A stretch of DNA of 64,000 nt. Source: Balanoglossus misakiensis (taxonomy: Eukaryota > Hemichordata). Below the pieces are notes generated by a model. It was not told the DNA's origin. It was given only the letters and a program-made list of their open reading frames with translations, and ran no database searches. Position numbers and translations under genes: made by a program. Location: assembly GCA_040954595.2 (NCBI GenBank), contig CM082585.2:11470001-11534000 (forward strand), in the 5' to 3' direction. Below are positions 50,865 to 63,309 of the stretch, in pieces. Every line of letters starts with the position of its first letter. Positions within the stretch are counted from its first letter, which is position 1.

Positions 50865-51429
50865 ATTGTGCTGCAATGGGCAGGTGAATTATATCGGTGA
50901 TGAAACATTCGAAATTGTCATGTCAGTGTTCTGCACTGTGACAACCTGAAGGGGCAAAATTTATACAATGTTGCAAAGGTATCCATATTGCAAGCAGTTT
51001 GTTCCATGCTGACCAATAACTGACTGATACATGTATCCCATAATCCTCTTTGGGCTAACACGGAGCGAGATTATCTACAATAGGCCGACTTGGCTTTTGT
51101 GTTCAGAAATTGTATAGGAATATTACAAGCTTTTGGTGAAAGATTTCATTTTTTGTCAATTTGTGTATTTTTTTGGTAAACGGCACTGGTTTGGGTCTAT
51201 TATCGATCCTTATTCCTCAGATTATAAGAAACATCCGTGTATCGTGATCAGGGAGCCTTAAGCTTTCTTCAAAGTGTTCATAATATTGCTTAATAGCGTA
51301 TTTCATAGTCTGAAAAAGATAGACACTTCTAGCCACACAATAAAATTGTTTCTTTGTCCATTTCTTGATGCATTTTTTTTTTGCTGTTCGCACATTATTT
51401 TTTCATATTGTCATATCAACATCATTTAA

Positions 51430-51730
51430 AATCAATCATGACATGCGGTGAATGGGATATGTTATTGCAGGTCTGTCCTTGTGGATGAGGAGGAAGCATA
51501 TTTCACGTAGGAATAGGATCAATGGCATTGTGAATATTAGACATGAGGCAATTAGAGAGATGGCTAGAGAAAGACGAACAAAAGTTGGGACGAAGGGCTG
51601 TTTAATGCTGCTTTGATCAGCTTTTCTAAGAGTTTCCAGCCCTACTAATGTACGCTTCAATTAAACAGAAATCAGTTTGCGACGCAGAGTGTTAGGAACT
51701 GTCAAACAGACAATGAAGACAGCGTGAAGT
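51430..51730. promoter_or_regulatory. Weak candidate enhancer
   Basis: Non-repetitive, balanced sequence with GGCAATTAGAGAG, CTACTAATGTACGC and CAATTAAACAG homeodomain words, and TGATCAGC. Adjacent DNA to 52300 is also CpG-normal. No diagnostic composite motif. Confidence 0.18.
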
Positions 51731-53521
51731 GCGCATAGTAGTCCCTCCTAGAAGTGGTAATCCCAGGTTTTAATAGAGTGTTAGATAATGGCTGGCTCGG
51801 CTGGAAACCAGAGACAAACAGCTCTCCAGTAGAGCATCGTATAGTCATCAGTTGGGGTATCCCGCCGCGCTTTACATACATAACAATCCATCGAACACAC
51901 TGGAACAGGAGGAGACGATGCAAGATAACGCTAAATGATGCGCTACCTTCAAAATAGAATGACCTCAGCCACAAAAGTGTGTGCAATAAATACATACTCA
52001 TATTAGCCGGCCGCTCTATTAGGTCTTGTTGCCACATTGTTAAGTTTTCTGAAAAAGAAAAGAAACGAAATGAAAAAAAGGCATCTTGTCTCCAGCTGCG
52101 GTTACGATTGTGCCGTCCACATTGTTGTTTTGTAGCGAGTGTGGTGCTGAGCCATTGGAGACTTTGTTGCTTCGGTGAATGGATAACAGTGGGCTGCTAA
52201 TAAGAATTGTGACAAAAACCGATGATTGCCATATTCGTTGCAGTACAAACAGGAAAGAAGAGACGCAGCAGTAAAGCGTTCAAGTACGCCAGAGGTAGTT
52301 AACCGCAACCTTCATTGAAACCCCCTTATAAATACTCTCTGCAAACACATTGTCACCTTCGAATATCCAGCCATCCCAACCTATACCGACTGTTGAGTTT
52401 AGGTGCCTCGTTATCCAAGATTAGAAGGAAAAAAAAGAAACTTCTCATATTCTGTCTGGATTTTCTTGACTGGATAAACCTAAATAGGCCGTTTTCAGGA
52501 TTCAGATCTCCAGTTTGCGGTATACAAGACGCTCAAATAATAAGTGGTGATATTTGTAAAAGTAAGGTGATTGTATTGACTGCAAGTTCGTGTTCTGGTT
52601 CTTAAAGAGTGTTAAAACGCCACATTCAGCTTGCCAAAGACGTAGATCTGATCGTCGAGAGAACTAAAATGCATGCAATCCAACGTACAAGTTTTGCTGA
52701 TAATCCAAGCAAATTTCTGAAGATAAAATCTGGTGTTGTCTACTTTTTCAACATATAAGAAATGGTGTCACAGTATTACACTGGATCATACAAGCAGCAC
52801 AGCTAGAGCAAACAATCAACAAGTTATCCTGTTTCAGTGAACTGGAGTGACCATTTATTCTTTAAAAAGATCAAATCAAAATCATAACAATTTTGCATCA
52901 TGATGACGTGTTTATTTTTTTATGATATGCGAGTTATGCTTTGCAATCTTGTAATGTGCAGCCAGATGACTGATGCCGTCAACCAAGCTGAGTTTGTTGG
53001 AAAATAACGTTTCTAAACATTTGTCACATTTTTGTTATATTTGTACATCATAGGTATAGTAACATACTGTTAGTGGAAGTTTAATTTCAGAAATATAAAT
53101 TTTGCATCGTACATCCCATCTGTCAAACCTAAGCAGATTATGTAGAAAGTGCTGGTAATGGTTGAATGAAAATGATAGTTTCTGATTTTTAAAAAAGAAA
53201 TTGCACTACTCTTAGATTGTAAATGTGAAGAGTTAAAAACTCTTTAAACACAACAGACCGTGGTTCTTAAATTGATAGAGATTTTAAGATTATTCCCGGT
53301 GAGTAAATTTTTCAATAAAACTGGCATTTTGCTCTTTCTCCGACAGTTTTTCAAATTGACAACTGCAGAGTCAAGATTAGAGGAATAATTCCCTCTAAAC
53401 CACATCTGCCTTTACTTGGCATTAATAGGACGGCCAACCTTCGCTCCTTTTACTGCATAAAAAGTAATCGCGCAACTCAGTCGTGATTGAAAAATATCTC
53501 ACTATAGTCACTAAGGAGGAT

Positions 53522-53535
53522 GTTGCCATGGTAAT
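53522..53535. promoter_or_regulatory. RFX X-box (strong match)
   Basis: GTTGCCATGGTAAT has both half-sites and the AT spacer, and only the last base departs from the consensus. Confidence 0.4.
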
Positions 53536-55209
53536 GCCTCTCTCTTGGCAGTGCTCTAAGTTGTCAGCTTCCCATGATGTGTCGTGAGAAGTTTTAAAAA
53601 TATTGGGAAAGAAGAAGTGACCATTTTTTGTGTGTTTTTTATGTCAATCATTCTGGTCTGCTACAGATGATTATGAAGGAACTTCACGTTTTGCATAGCA
53701 GTCTTTCATCTGAGCGTATTCATCAAGTATACTGTAGGATGAGTAAGACGGGGTCCAACAAAAAAGAACGGACAGTTTAAATTGGCGAGCATATTCGCTG
53801 CCGTGAGTAAGCATTGTGAATGTGCGATCACGAGCTGTGTGTGAATTCAAGGGATGAGCAAAGCAATGAAATCAGTGATGCCTATAGGTTGACATTTGGC
53901 TGACCTGCCTCGAAAGAACTAATGGTCTAGTTTATTTGTTACGACACAGAGCCAAGCATCGTCTATTGATGTGCCTATTATGGCCGCCGTGAATTCTGCC
54001 ATCTTGTCCATTGTGTCATGTCTTCTCAACCGTCAGTGCAATCTGCTTGGGCTTTTGTTGGGTGTGCATTGTGGCTGAGCATGGCTCTTTCATTGGCAAA
54101 CGCAGCCCTCCACTGGGTTTGATTTTGCGACCACCAGACATCACTCGTAATTTCAGACGCGGTGCAGCCATTCATCCCTGAGCCGATCGACGAGCGGGAA
54201 TGTGAGATTGCGGTTATCGACATCAACATGCAACATCACCAACATATCTCTTGGTCTTGGCACTTCCAAGCTGCTGCTCTCTCTCTGGGAAGAATGATGA
54301 ACTGCAAAAAAATGTACAGTGGACACACAAATCAAGTTTTAATGAACCCTGCAGTGAAACACCAGCATTCAGAGATGTTTACTTATATATTTACTGAAAA
54401 GAATTCCAGAGCACAGTTTTGAATTTTTTGTAAAGTTCTCACCATCCTGTTTAAAAATTGCGTGATTGTCATATTTGTGAATTTTTAAACACGTTGAGAT
54501 TTGCTGAGTGAAGACAAAAGGCAGAACATTTACTGAAGATTTTGTTTTGGTTGCTGTACTGGCCAATCACGATTATTAGACAGTGTGATGTCATACATTG
54601 ACAATCCAATGAGGTGATTGATCGTAGAATCCAGGTGCCAGTGTCATTTTTGTGGAAAAGTTTGTATCACGCGAAGTACTTTGCTCCTGACATGAGAAAG
54701 TGAAAAAAAACATTCAGCTCTATCGGAGATGCCAGTGTTACAGTTGTTGCAAAAAGGATGCATGTATTAGGGACGAGAAAGAGAGAGAAAATCATATAGC
54801 AAGCACTCCTTCCCCCAAGATATCCGTCTTTACGAAGACCAGTAAAAGATGTCGTTATGAGGTATAAATGGGAGCTCAACAATAGAGAAGGAAATCTCAA
54901 AGAAAATTGATGAAAAGCTGAAAAGTAAAAAAAAAGGGATTTTTTGAAAGGATAGAGACAGAAAAGGGAAAGAAATGAATGGAAGTCAGTTTCCATACTT
55001 CTTTCACGTTTTTACTCTTTTGGAAGACTCCTAGGGCTAGAAAATAATTGGGTATTTCAACAAAGGGTATTTCTGCAGCCCAGCTCCTCTTGTGGGTGTA
55101 AATATCAGAGGAGTGTACAATGTTCAAATGGTTGAAGAAGAAAAGAGTGGGATTAGCGGAGTGTTTAACTCAGTAGGACTGAACCCATAAAGGGAGGGTT
55201 GGTTTTAAT

Positions 55210-55780
55210 GTCAGGAGTAAATAGACATCCTCTCTGTGTGCAGCTTCAGTGTTCGTTCTCTTTCAATTACATTGCAACAAAGTCGATTTGTGTTTGTGAG
55301 GGCATCATTAGCCAATGGCCAATCGGAATAATATGTGGCAGACAATTCAGCTAGGGCACAACCCGTGTACGTACATCTTGGCTTTTTGGTCGATCTTAAA
55401 TATAATTTAGACAAAGGCTTGTTTTCTTTAGGTGATTAATCAGAGCACAGGACAGATCTAGACAGATGAAAACTGGGTGTGTGTTTTTGTACATCAATAT
55501 TAACAAAGAGAAACTCATCCTTGCGTGTCAGCCAAAACGACATGAAGAAGGGAGTTTAGAGGAATTAGCGGCATTTGGGGGATGAGAATTACCACAGCAG
55601 CTCGGTATGAAAAGAGATAGAGGAAGGAAATGCTAACAGCAACTTCGAAGCCAACATGTCAGTTTTCTTTTGCTCCGGATCATTCGCGAGGAAGTGCTAG
55701 AAGCAATGCACTTGCTAATTAAGAATCACGTCGCAAGATTTGCGGAGAAATCCCCGAGATGAAAAGGCCAGATTCAACAC
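55210..55780. promoter_or_regulatory. Weak candidate enhancer region
   Basis: Includes GCATCATTAGCCAATGGCCAATCGG near 55303 (two CCAAT words on one face, split here by a GG), TTTCAATTACATTGCAAC near 55261 and CACTTGCTAATTAAGAATC near 55709 with TAATTAAG at 55716-55723. CpG density is higher than in the block around it. Confidence 0.2.
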
Positions 55781-56776
55781 CTTCAAAATTCAGCAGTCCA
55801 GATTAATGTGACAAAAAAGATAAAGAATATGAGGACAGAAATAAAATCTATATTACAGGAATTCAAGGTTGTCTGAGTAAAGAGTGGTATTTGTGAGAAG
55901 TTTGTAGGATATGGTTTTAGAGTTTTTAAGTATAAATAGAACAAAAAACACATGTTGCAATACATCTGTATAAATTAATTCTACCACCAGTAAACTAGCC
56001 TCATGAATGCATCTAGTTTCACATCTGTTCTACAGAAAAAAATTATGCATTTTAAACATTATATAATTTTTATGTTAAGTTTCTGTTTTCAGACTTTTTT
56101 TCTTAGCAGGAAACTGCTGTCGGACCGCCAATGAGATTGAAATCATAACTAAATGATCAAAGATCAGTTGACATTTGTTGTGGATGCTTCATTGACCTTC
56201 TTGATGTCGTACCGGTACACGAGTTCAGATGAAAACATTTTTTTGTCCAATTCGCAAAATGTGTCAGCTTTGATTTTAGTGAGAGTCTGTCAGAATCAGC
56301 AAAAAGCTAATGTACAGTCTATAATAAAGGGGAAAAGACTTTAAAATTTGGTAAAAATTAAGAATATTTGTTCGCCAATTTTAGACGGGAAGATAAATGC
56401 TATCTGTCGTACTGTCAGCTGTGATGGATAATGCTAAGTAAGTCATCCATGTGCCTGTGGTTGATTGCCAATTATGCCTATTGTTGATAGCCATTGTCAG
56501 CGCATCCACAATGGGCTGATTCAAAATAGGCAATATTACATGTAAACAATACGTCGGTTGATTGTGGCACAATTTGTACACAAATGCTACCAACATAATT
56601 AGGTGGCTCTAAGTGTACAGAATCTCTATCACTTTATTATTCACCAATTACATCCCTCACACAATGTAATCATGCACAACAAACAACACGCGGCAAAAGT
56701 TTCTCGTAATGTTGAGCTGTGGGGGTCATATGCATTTGATTTGCATTGCCACCACAGCAGTCGCCTTCATTCCCCT

Positions 56777-56799
56777 CCCCCCCCCCCCCCCCCCCCCCC
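56777..56799. repeat. Poly-C tract
   Basis: Twenty-three consecutive C residues, the longest homopolymer in the window. It produces a false Pro- or Gly-repeat in overlapping frames. Confidence 0.94.
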
Positions 56800-57141
56800 A
56801 CAAAGACTTTTCTTGCATTGTCATGGATCAACACTGCAAGAAACCTAGCCTGATAGAGCCACCATTTTCTCCCCTCCAAAGGTACCCGACTCCGGGTATT
56901 TATCTAACATCATTAATGTGCTCGAGTGAGCGGATTAACAAATGCAAGTTGGCATGGTTACAAAGATTACTTTAACACCGAAGCCGTTGGCAAATTGTAT
57001 GTTTTTTTGATGAGATGTGTTATATTGTTTATGATGATACCATCATTACATTGATGGGCAATGCGTATAATGTTGCATGAATTAAATGGTTTCTGCAAAG
57101 CTACAAAGTCTGGTTTCAGGGTATGTTGATCGAGCGTTTGA

Positions 57142-57155
57142 GTTACCGTGGCGAC
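57142..57155. promoter_or_regulatory. RFX X-box with CpGs
   Basis: GTTACCGTGGCGAC has both RFX half-sites in the CG-containing form. It lies nine bases before a poly-C tract (57164-57176). Confidence 0.35.
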
Positions 57156-57163
57156 ATCAGAAA

Positions 57164-57176
57164 CCCCCCCCCCCCC
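57164..57176. repeat. Poly-C tract
   Basis: Thirteen C residues. Confidence 0.9.
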
Positions 57177-59043
57177 TCCAATAATCCAGCGAGGGATCTT
57201 TGTGACTCGTAAATTTAGTATAAGTGACTTGTAACTCAAGAAGCTTTATCCAGGAATACGATAAAATCAACATGCTAAAAGATTTTGGTATTTGTAAGCG
57301 GACACCATTCATAGAAGGCATCACAATTACAGATAACTTCCTTACCATGTTTGTTACACTCACAACGGACTTATCTATTTTATTGGTCGTAATAGATTAA
57401 ATACTTACGTCTGTGGTTATTGATATCAACTATTTCTTTTCTATGCATTGGAAGAAGTATTAACAAATAGTATATTTTGTAGTTTCCTGGTTATATTTAA
57501 GTAGGAAAAATTGACAGTAGTGGTTGATTATTACACGGTTTTGGTCTGCAACTGCAGTTTCTTGTTCTACTTGCTGAAACATGTTAAAATGCCAACATAG
57601 TATGTACATGTATGTGTAGAGAGCAGTTGATATTTGTATATTCCTGGCTGAAATCCAGTTATCAACAAGAACATTGCTGGCTGTACCGGTACTCATAGGC
57701 TGTGAAGACTATGGGCATATCAACATGTTGTAGGGAGTAGAACAAGAAACTGTACTGGATACACAGAATGAAAATACTGAAAATATTAGTGAAAAGTACT
57801 GTCCCTTCAAAGACGTACTCTGTAAACTCGGTGAGTTAACCATGGTTTATAGAGATGTTACTCAGGTTATGATTAGTTAATGGTTCTGTGAATGGTCATT
57901 TGTAGGTGAAGCCAGTGGATAGTGACTAGGGTTTTAGATATTATTAGGCAGTGGTTATTGGTAGTTAAGGTGTTGTATTTTCTATAAATTTGATAGCTGC
58001 TTGTGTTTGATTAGCTGGTGACGAATAAAACAGTTTGTCATTGGCCGACAAGTTTCTCTCAGAAACGTTTCCACCAATCATATCCTATGTTCTTTCTCCG
58101 AGCAACCAGAGGTAATGTCTGCTGGAAATTACGGCCGACAAGTAAATTTGACAGACTCTGCCTGCAGCGAATCTAGTCTCTGAATGAACAATCATAGTCA
58201 ATGACTCTGCCCTGCCTTGTGGTCGCAGAAAATTATTGAACACTGCTTCTGCAATAATGAGGAATGAGGAGAGATATCTATGGCCTTGGGTCCACGCATG
58301 ATTAAGCATTATTTGATAACATTATGGAAATATCAACTGAATGCTTTCAGGGGAAGTTGGTGGTTGAATTAGCTTTGTCGTTATGCCTATTTTGCTCCAT
58401 TGAGAATTATTTTTTTTTGCCAAGGTGTACAAGTTGGAAGTCTCCTGATTCGGAGGTTTCCAGCCAGAAATGTCAGAAATCTATAATGCATGGACTGAAT
58501 TAAAGTTGGTCGGATTTGATTAGTAATTTGGGTATTCAGTGCAGATGAGCTGTTTGTTGTGTGTAATTTCAATTTGCAGAAAGGAACAAAATGCTCCAGA
58601 GTGACTTCATTTAGAGCAGATACAAAAACTGAATTATGTTGTCAAAAAGTACATTTATGGTTTTGTCACTGATATGATCTGTTTCCCTTCATTCTGGTCA
58701 TTATGAAGAGTCTCTGTGGTTTTATACGAAAAGGAACAAATTAGATATCTTGTAATGATATTTATTTATTTATTGTAGGCGATCAACAAAAATTTGTGTT
58801 TTCACTGATTTAGCAAATGCTCCTAGCAACTGTTGCCTGGCGATGTGAATCCTTCAGAATCACGGACTATTTTAATCCGAGCTAGCACACCGAGAACAGG
58901 CTGCTTCAGCACGTTTCAGTGGATAACTGCGTTTATCAAAGAAAATGACCCAAAACAATGTCAAAAGACAGCGACTTTGTCCCTTTAAGTACCAGAAGTA
59001 CCAGACTATGGAGTACTGATTATCATAATTGATTTGTGTTCCA

Positions 59044-59084
59044 TGACCCCGGTTGACCTGATCCGACCTAACCTGACCTGACCT
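59044..59084. promoter_or_regulatory. TGACC half-site array with 10-bp period
   Basis: TGACC, TGACC, CGACC and TGACC begin at 59044, 59054, 59064 and 59074, exactly ten bases apart. A further TGACCT overlaps at 59079-59084. On the minus strand this reads as tandem AGGTCA nuclear-receptor half-sites, the last preceded by AA as in ERR/NR4A monomer sites. It may be a regulatory array or a short degenerate tandem repeat. Confidence 0.4.
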
Positions 59085-59611
59085 TTCCGATCAAGCTATA
59101 AATCACACCACAGTATCTGTAACTGCGTTTGTTCCAGATTTTCCCCACGTTTTGTTCCATTTCCAAATAAAACCAACATTGAAATACCCTTTAATCAGCT
59201 TGTCAACGCAGCCTGTATGCATGTGACTTGCATTTTTATGGTGGAAAATCGGATATCACCGTCCAGATGTGAAGTCATTTATCAACTCTGTGTCGTCCGT
59301 GGTGACAATTCTATTACAGGGTACATGTACTGCGATGTGTTATGTAGTCTACCAAAATACTGTAATTGAAAGACAGAAGAAAAAATCTAAAAACATTATT
59401 AAAAGTTACAGTTGATGTTTCTGTGTCAGATATTAATTGCCGTAGTTGATATGATTTTTACTTTGTAGAAAATTTACAATATTTTACAAATCGTGTCGTG
59501 GATTTGAGGGGATGATGTTTGGTCCAATCAAACTGTAGGCACCTTTAGCAGGACTTACAATACAGCCATGTATCAGGCATTCAAGTATGCTTTGTGTAAT
59601 AAAACATGCTG

Positions 59612-59637
59612 TCATCATCATCATCATCAGCATCATC
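59612..59637. repeat. (CAT)n trinucleotide microsatellite
   Basis: TCATCATCATCATCATCAGC followed by ATCATCG. Confidence 0.88.
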
Positions 59638-61625
59638 GTAAAGCACAACAAAGTTACTCAAACATGTCTGTAGCATGTTGTGGGAAATTTATTATACACT
59701 CCTCCGAAAAAAATCAGCAATGGTTTGAGATAAATTGAAAAATAAATTATATTATTAGCAGTACACACAGACTTTGCAAGTGATGTTTAGACACTAATAC
59801 AGGCTAATGCAGATTAATTTCATTTGGGTTTCGTCCGTTAACTGTTTATCTTCGATGGCAATAAAGCCATCTGTACTCTTGCTATTGTTCATTGATATGC
59901 TGCTCTGATAAATGTTGTGTATGGCTGTGTGTGGAGCTCGTCTTTCATGATTTTCAAAATTCCAGTTGCCATTTTTATTGAGCAGACTCTGTCCTGCGTC
60001 AGGCTTGACACGTTTATTGTGCGATTATATTTTGCTGAAATGAAGACTGATAGCTGGTCCAGTTTGACCAAACATCTTGATTTTTTTGGCAACTTTGAGG
60101 GACCAGTGAAATTTTCTCTCCAGTGGCCCTTGTATCTCTTCATGAAGAAAATTCTGACAAATATTCTTTCATAAAGAAGAGTCTGTGTGCAGTTTTAGAA
60201 CTTGTTGAACAGCTGATCGACAATCATAAAATTGCGCGATTTGACATATGGTACAAGCTGTGACGAATTAACGGACAGCTATTAATTTGGATGTGACATT
60301 GATCTCTGGGATTTTAACACTTTCAGTGAGTTATGACCATTAAAAGTGGACCAGTAAAATGGAGAGGAAAAGAATGGTTCTTTCAATGGTTCTTCGAGGA
60401 AAGTTTATATTTTCATTATAAATATGTATGTGTGTGACAACCTGTTGTGTTTATGTGACCTTTGTAGAAACATAATAATTTGGTAGAAGCAAAGTTGAAA
60501 TGTTATAAATTTTGATGCTGACAATATTATGGGGAGGGGCAAATCCATCCAATTTAGGACATTATCAAACTTTAGAAGTAAGTTTGTAGCACAGATAATG
60601 TTTTGTGTTTTTTCAATAGTGCCATTTTTACGGGGATATTATTGTGATCTTTATAAATCCTTTAATACGTATAATACATTATTCTTGCCCATTACACAGA
60701 CTGAATAATTCATCTGCTTCCATCATGATTTCAACGAGAAACCGTTTGAGGTGGAATTGACTAGTAACTGAGCTCCATTCTTGAACAATTTATAACAATA
60801 AAATCATAAAATTGTTAGTAAATGGAGATTTTTTAAAACAGTACAAATCATTGGTTAAAATATAAGAAAATTGAATTTTGATTATTGTCTTGTAAATTTA
60901 AAGAATGAATACAGTTATATCAGTTTTTTAGCAATGCGACTGCACAAAAACTTTAAAAAGTGACTTAGTACAGTAATTAACTTATAGCATTTTGTCTAAA
61001 CTAAACTTTTTACTATTGTCACAAATACTGAAAAATAATGCTGTGACTTGTTTTAAAGTTTCTTTATTGAAACAAGCCATGCAAGACTTTGATGTAAATC
61101 ATTCATCGACAATTTGATAAAAAAAATTTCCTTGGGTGGGGGAACTTGAAAACATGTGTGTACCAAATGCATTTTGAATCCAAGGCAGTATTGACAAGCA
61201 AAATTATCCCTCTGTGATTAGGATCATATTTATTTATTCATGGTGGGATTTTGTTAAGTATTTTAGCCTGCGGCTAAAGAGCAAAATGCGAAGACTTAAC
61301 TACCAGCCAAGAGGTATGCTGGCTTTAAGACTAATTATACCACATGACATGAATAGCTACCAAACAGAGTGGGTGTTCAGGTTCTTAAGACTTACACCAG
61401 TCACAGAGAACAGAAAGATCTGACAAGTTTGTACATCTAGATACAGTTTCCTATCTGCAGGGGAGTGATAATTCCTTTGTAATGTTTGCTTATTCTGTCT
61501 AAGTTTGGAACTTATACGGATTGGAAGACACTTCTGGTTTACGGTTATAAAAATATGAAAAGGGACTTGCCTTGGTAGGAATCATCACAACTGTTAATGC
61601 TTTTTGTGTATTTGGATATCCGTCT

Positions 61626-61717
61626 CTCTGTCTGTCTGTCTGTCTGTCTGACTGTCTCTCTGTCTGTATGTATGTATGTATGTATGTATGTATGTATGTA
61701 TGTATGTATGTATGTAT
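61626..61717. repeat. Compound (CTGT)n-(TATG)n microsatellite
   Basis: CTGT repeats (61626-61667, with ACTGTCTCT interruptions) switch to a pure TATG array of about 50 bases (61666-61717). Open frames on both strands here are repeat artefacts. Confidence 0.95.
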
Positions 61718-62289
61718 TTGTGTAATGTATGTACATGTATATATGATGTATTTATATACGTCTAAGTATGTTTGTGTGTCAGTGTTATGTTTGAATGCAC
61801 AAGTGTTTCTAACAAAAATTTAAAACTTCCTCTTCATAAAAGAACCTGTACAAACTCTTCAAAAGACAGAGAGAAATAGTGATTGTCCTCCATTGGTTCT
61901 GAATCCCAGAAGAAAGTAGTACTTTTTTTATTATTTTTTTATCATTCACAAGAACGCAGATTATTAACTGAGCTGGGGCAAAGGATTTCTCAAACTCATT
62001 AAATACGAACTAAAGTTAATGTGTTTTTCCCATATCCTTTTACTTTCCTTTCTGAAATTTTGATGAAACTATACCTAGCCATGGGGCGGAAAAAAAGAGA
62101 AGATTTTGTGGAGAAAAACTCTGGTTATTCAGTGATGGAAAAGTGTGGACTGTTCATATTGAGGATTAATTGTGAAGCTGAACAAGTCATGAAAGGGAAA
62201 CATTGGTAGTCTTGTGGGCAAATTATTCAGTTAATGTGGTTCTTTGTAGGTTCTGCGCAATAGGCAGGATTAGCAAGTACAGTTTGGGG

Positions 62290-62480
62290 TGTATTCAGAA
62301 CGGACCCAGATTATGTATTAAAGTGGAACGTTGTGATCCGTTTTTGAGCCAATTCTGCGAAATGCGATTAAAAAGTACTATGAAAAACGTTGGTTTCATT
62401 CACTTTCACTTACGCATAACAGAGCTACAGCCAGCCAAAAACTGCGCGAACCCGGAAGTGAGTGACGTCAGCAACTCGTT
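62290..62480 (+). repeat. Inverted-repeat arm, left copy (possible TIR)
   Basis: Shares three ordered anchors with the reverse complement of 63310-63485: TTAAAGTGGAACG (62318-62330), TTCACTTTCACTT (62399-62411) and GTGACGTCAGCAACT (62462-62476). Anchor spacing is 81 and 63 bases here against 80 and 50 in the other copy, so the two are homologous but diverged. The second anchor resembles an IRF/PRDM1 site, and the third contains a perfect CRE (TGACGTCA). It may be the terminus of a non-autonomous DNA element; no target-site duplication was identified. Confidence 0.6.
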
Positions 62481-62533
62481 GGAGCGAGCTTATGCTTATA
62501 CACGCCTGCACTCACGCGACCGCCGACGTTAGC

Positions 62534-62638
62534 ATGGCAACATATTCTCGGGTAGTAGGCTACAATTTTGAACCAGAGATTCCCTTCTACGACCAAGCGA
62601 CTGAATTTTACAGAGGACAAAAGTTCATGCAGTTCTGA
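62534..62638 (+). CDS. Tiny ORF of unknown status after the CRE
   Basis: A 34-codon frame begins 58 bases after the CRE-containing anchor and ends at TGA (62636-62638). It starts MATYSRVVGYNFEPE. The YNFEPE word recalls the short N-terminal motif of P2X7-C-terminal-domain-like proteins common in cnidarians and invertebrate deuterostomes, but no further domain follows in any frame. The sequence before it is CpG-rich and promoter-like. It could be a first exon, a decayed gene carried by the repeat, or chance. No donor of quality was seen. Confidence 0.15.
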   Translation: MATYSRVVGYNFEPEIPFYDQATEFYRGQKFMQF

Positions 62639-63309
62639 TCTCCGATGTGTCCCGTTTGTCAAGGCTTACACTTGGTGTGGTTTCAGTGAAACCATAGACC
62701 CTAGAGTGTATGGTGAAACAGACAATGCTGCAATTAAACAATACCCTCCCTCGTTGTCTCTCCCTCGTTGTCACCTTTTCGAACCACTTTTCTTACAAAA
62801 ATACTTAGTCACCTTTTATGGAGTTGAAAAGAACGCAGGTGCATCGTCCTGCTCTCCAGGTGTAGTACGTCCGTAGTATAATGGAAGCCAATACTATAGT
62901 TATTGTATGCATGTTTCGTCTCTTGAAATGTATTAAAACTGCCCTTTTTAGTTGCTTTCATTTGATAACTATGCGATCGTCAATAAATGGAAATTAAACC
63001 CAAATACGTGTACCAAAAAACGTGCAGGAAGGATTTAAAACGGTACGTTTATTATTATCAGCGGCAGTTAGAACAACTTTGTATAGGCCTTACGGTTTGT
63101 TCATAAACGTCGACATGCATGGCATCATGGACATTGCAGGGTCTATGTCTGCACGCATCGACAAATACAATACACGAAGAGCATTGCCTTTGAAAGAAAC
63201 TTATCCCCGTCGATTTTCCGAATATGTTTTTAAAATCATGAACTTGACATTTCGCCATGTCAGATCCGCGCAAAATGTGTCTGTTTATTGGAAATGACAC
63301 GTCGAACGT
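62639..63309. other. Interior between the two inverted copies
   Basis: CpG density is clearly higher than in the block to the left. Open frames of about 91-124 codons occur on both strands (62568-62876 plus, 63022-63297 plus, 63058-63432 minus) but are mutually overlapping and unrecognised. No transposase signature was seen. Confidence 0.35.

Larger units (their letters stand above)
45251..62289. other. CpG-poor non-coding DNA with scattered enhancer-like islands
   Basis: No supported gene. All frames are short, and none matches a family I know. Regulatory-looking islands at 46780-46980, 50376-50690, 51430-51730 and 55210-55780, X-boxes and simple repeats are listed separately. The GC-richer patch at 54140-54260 follows a TTTCAG and carries a short plus-strand open frame with acidic residues. 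No donor or family match was found, so it is not called a gene. Confidence 0.4.

Noticed and set aside
54162-54422. Frame after a TTTCAG at 54150 that looks exon-like
   Set aside because: No convincing donor, the peptide is unrecognised and the opposite strand is equally open.
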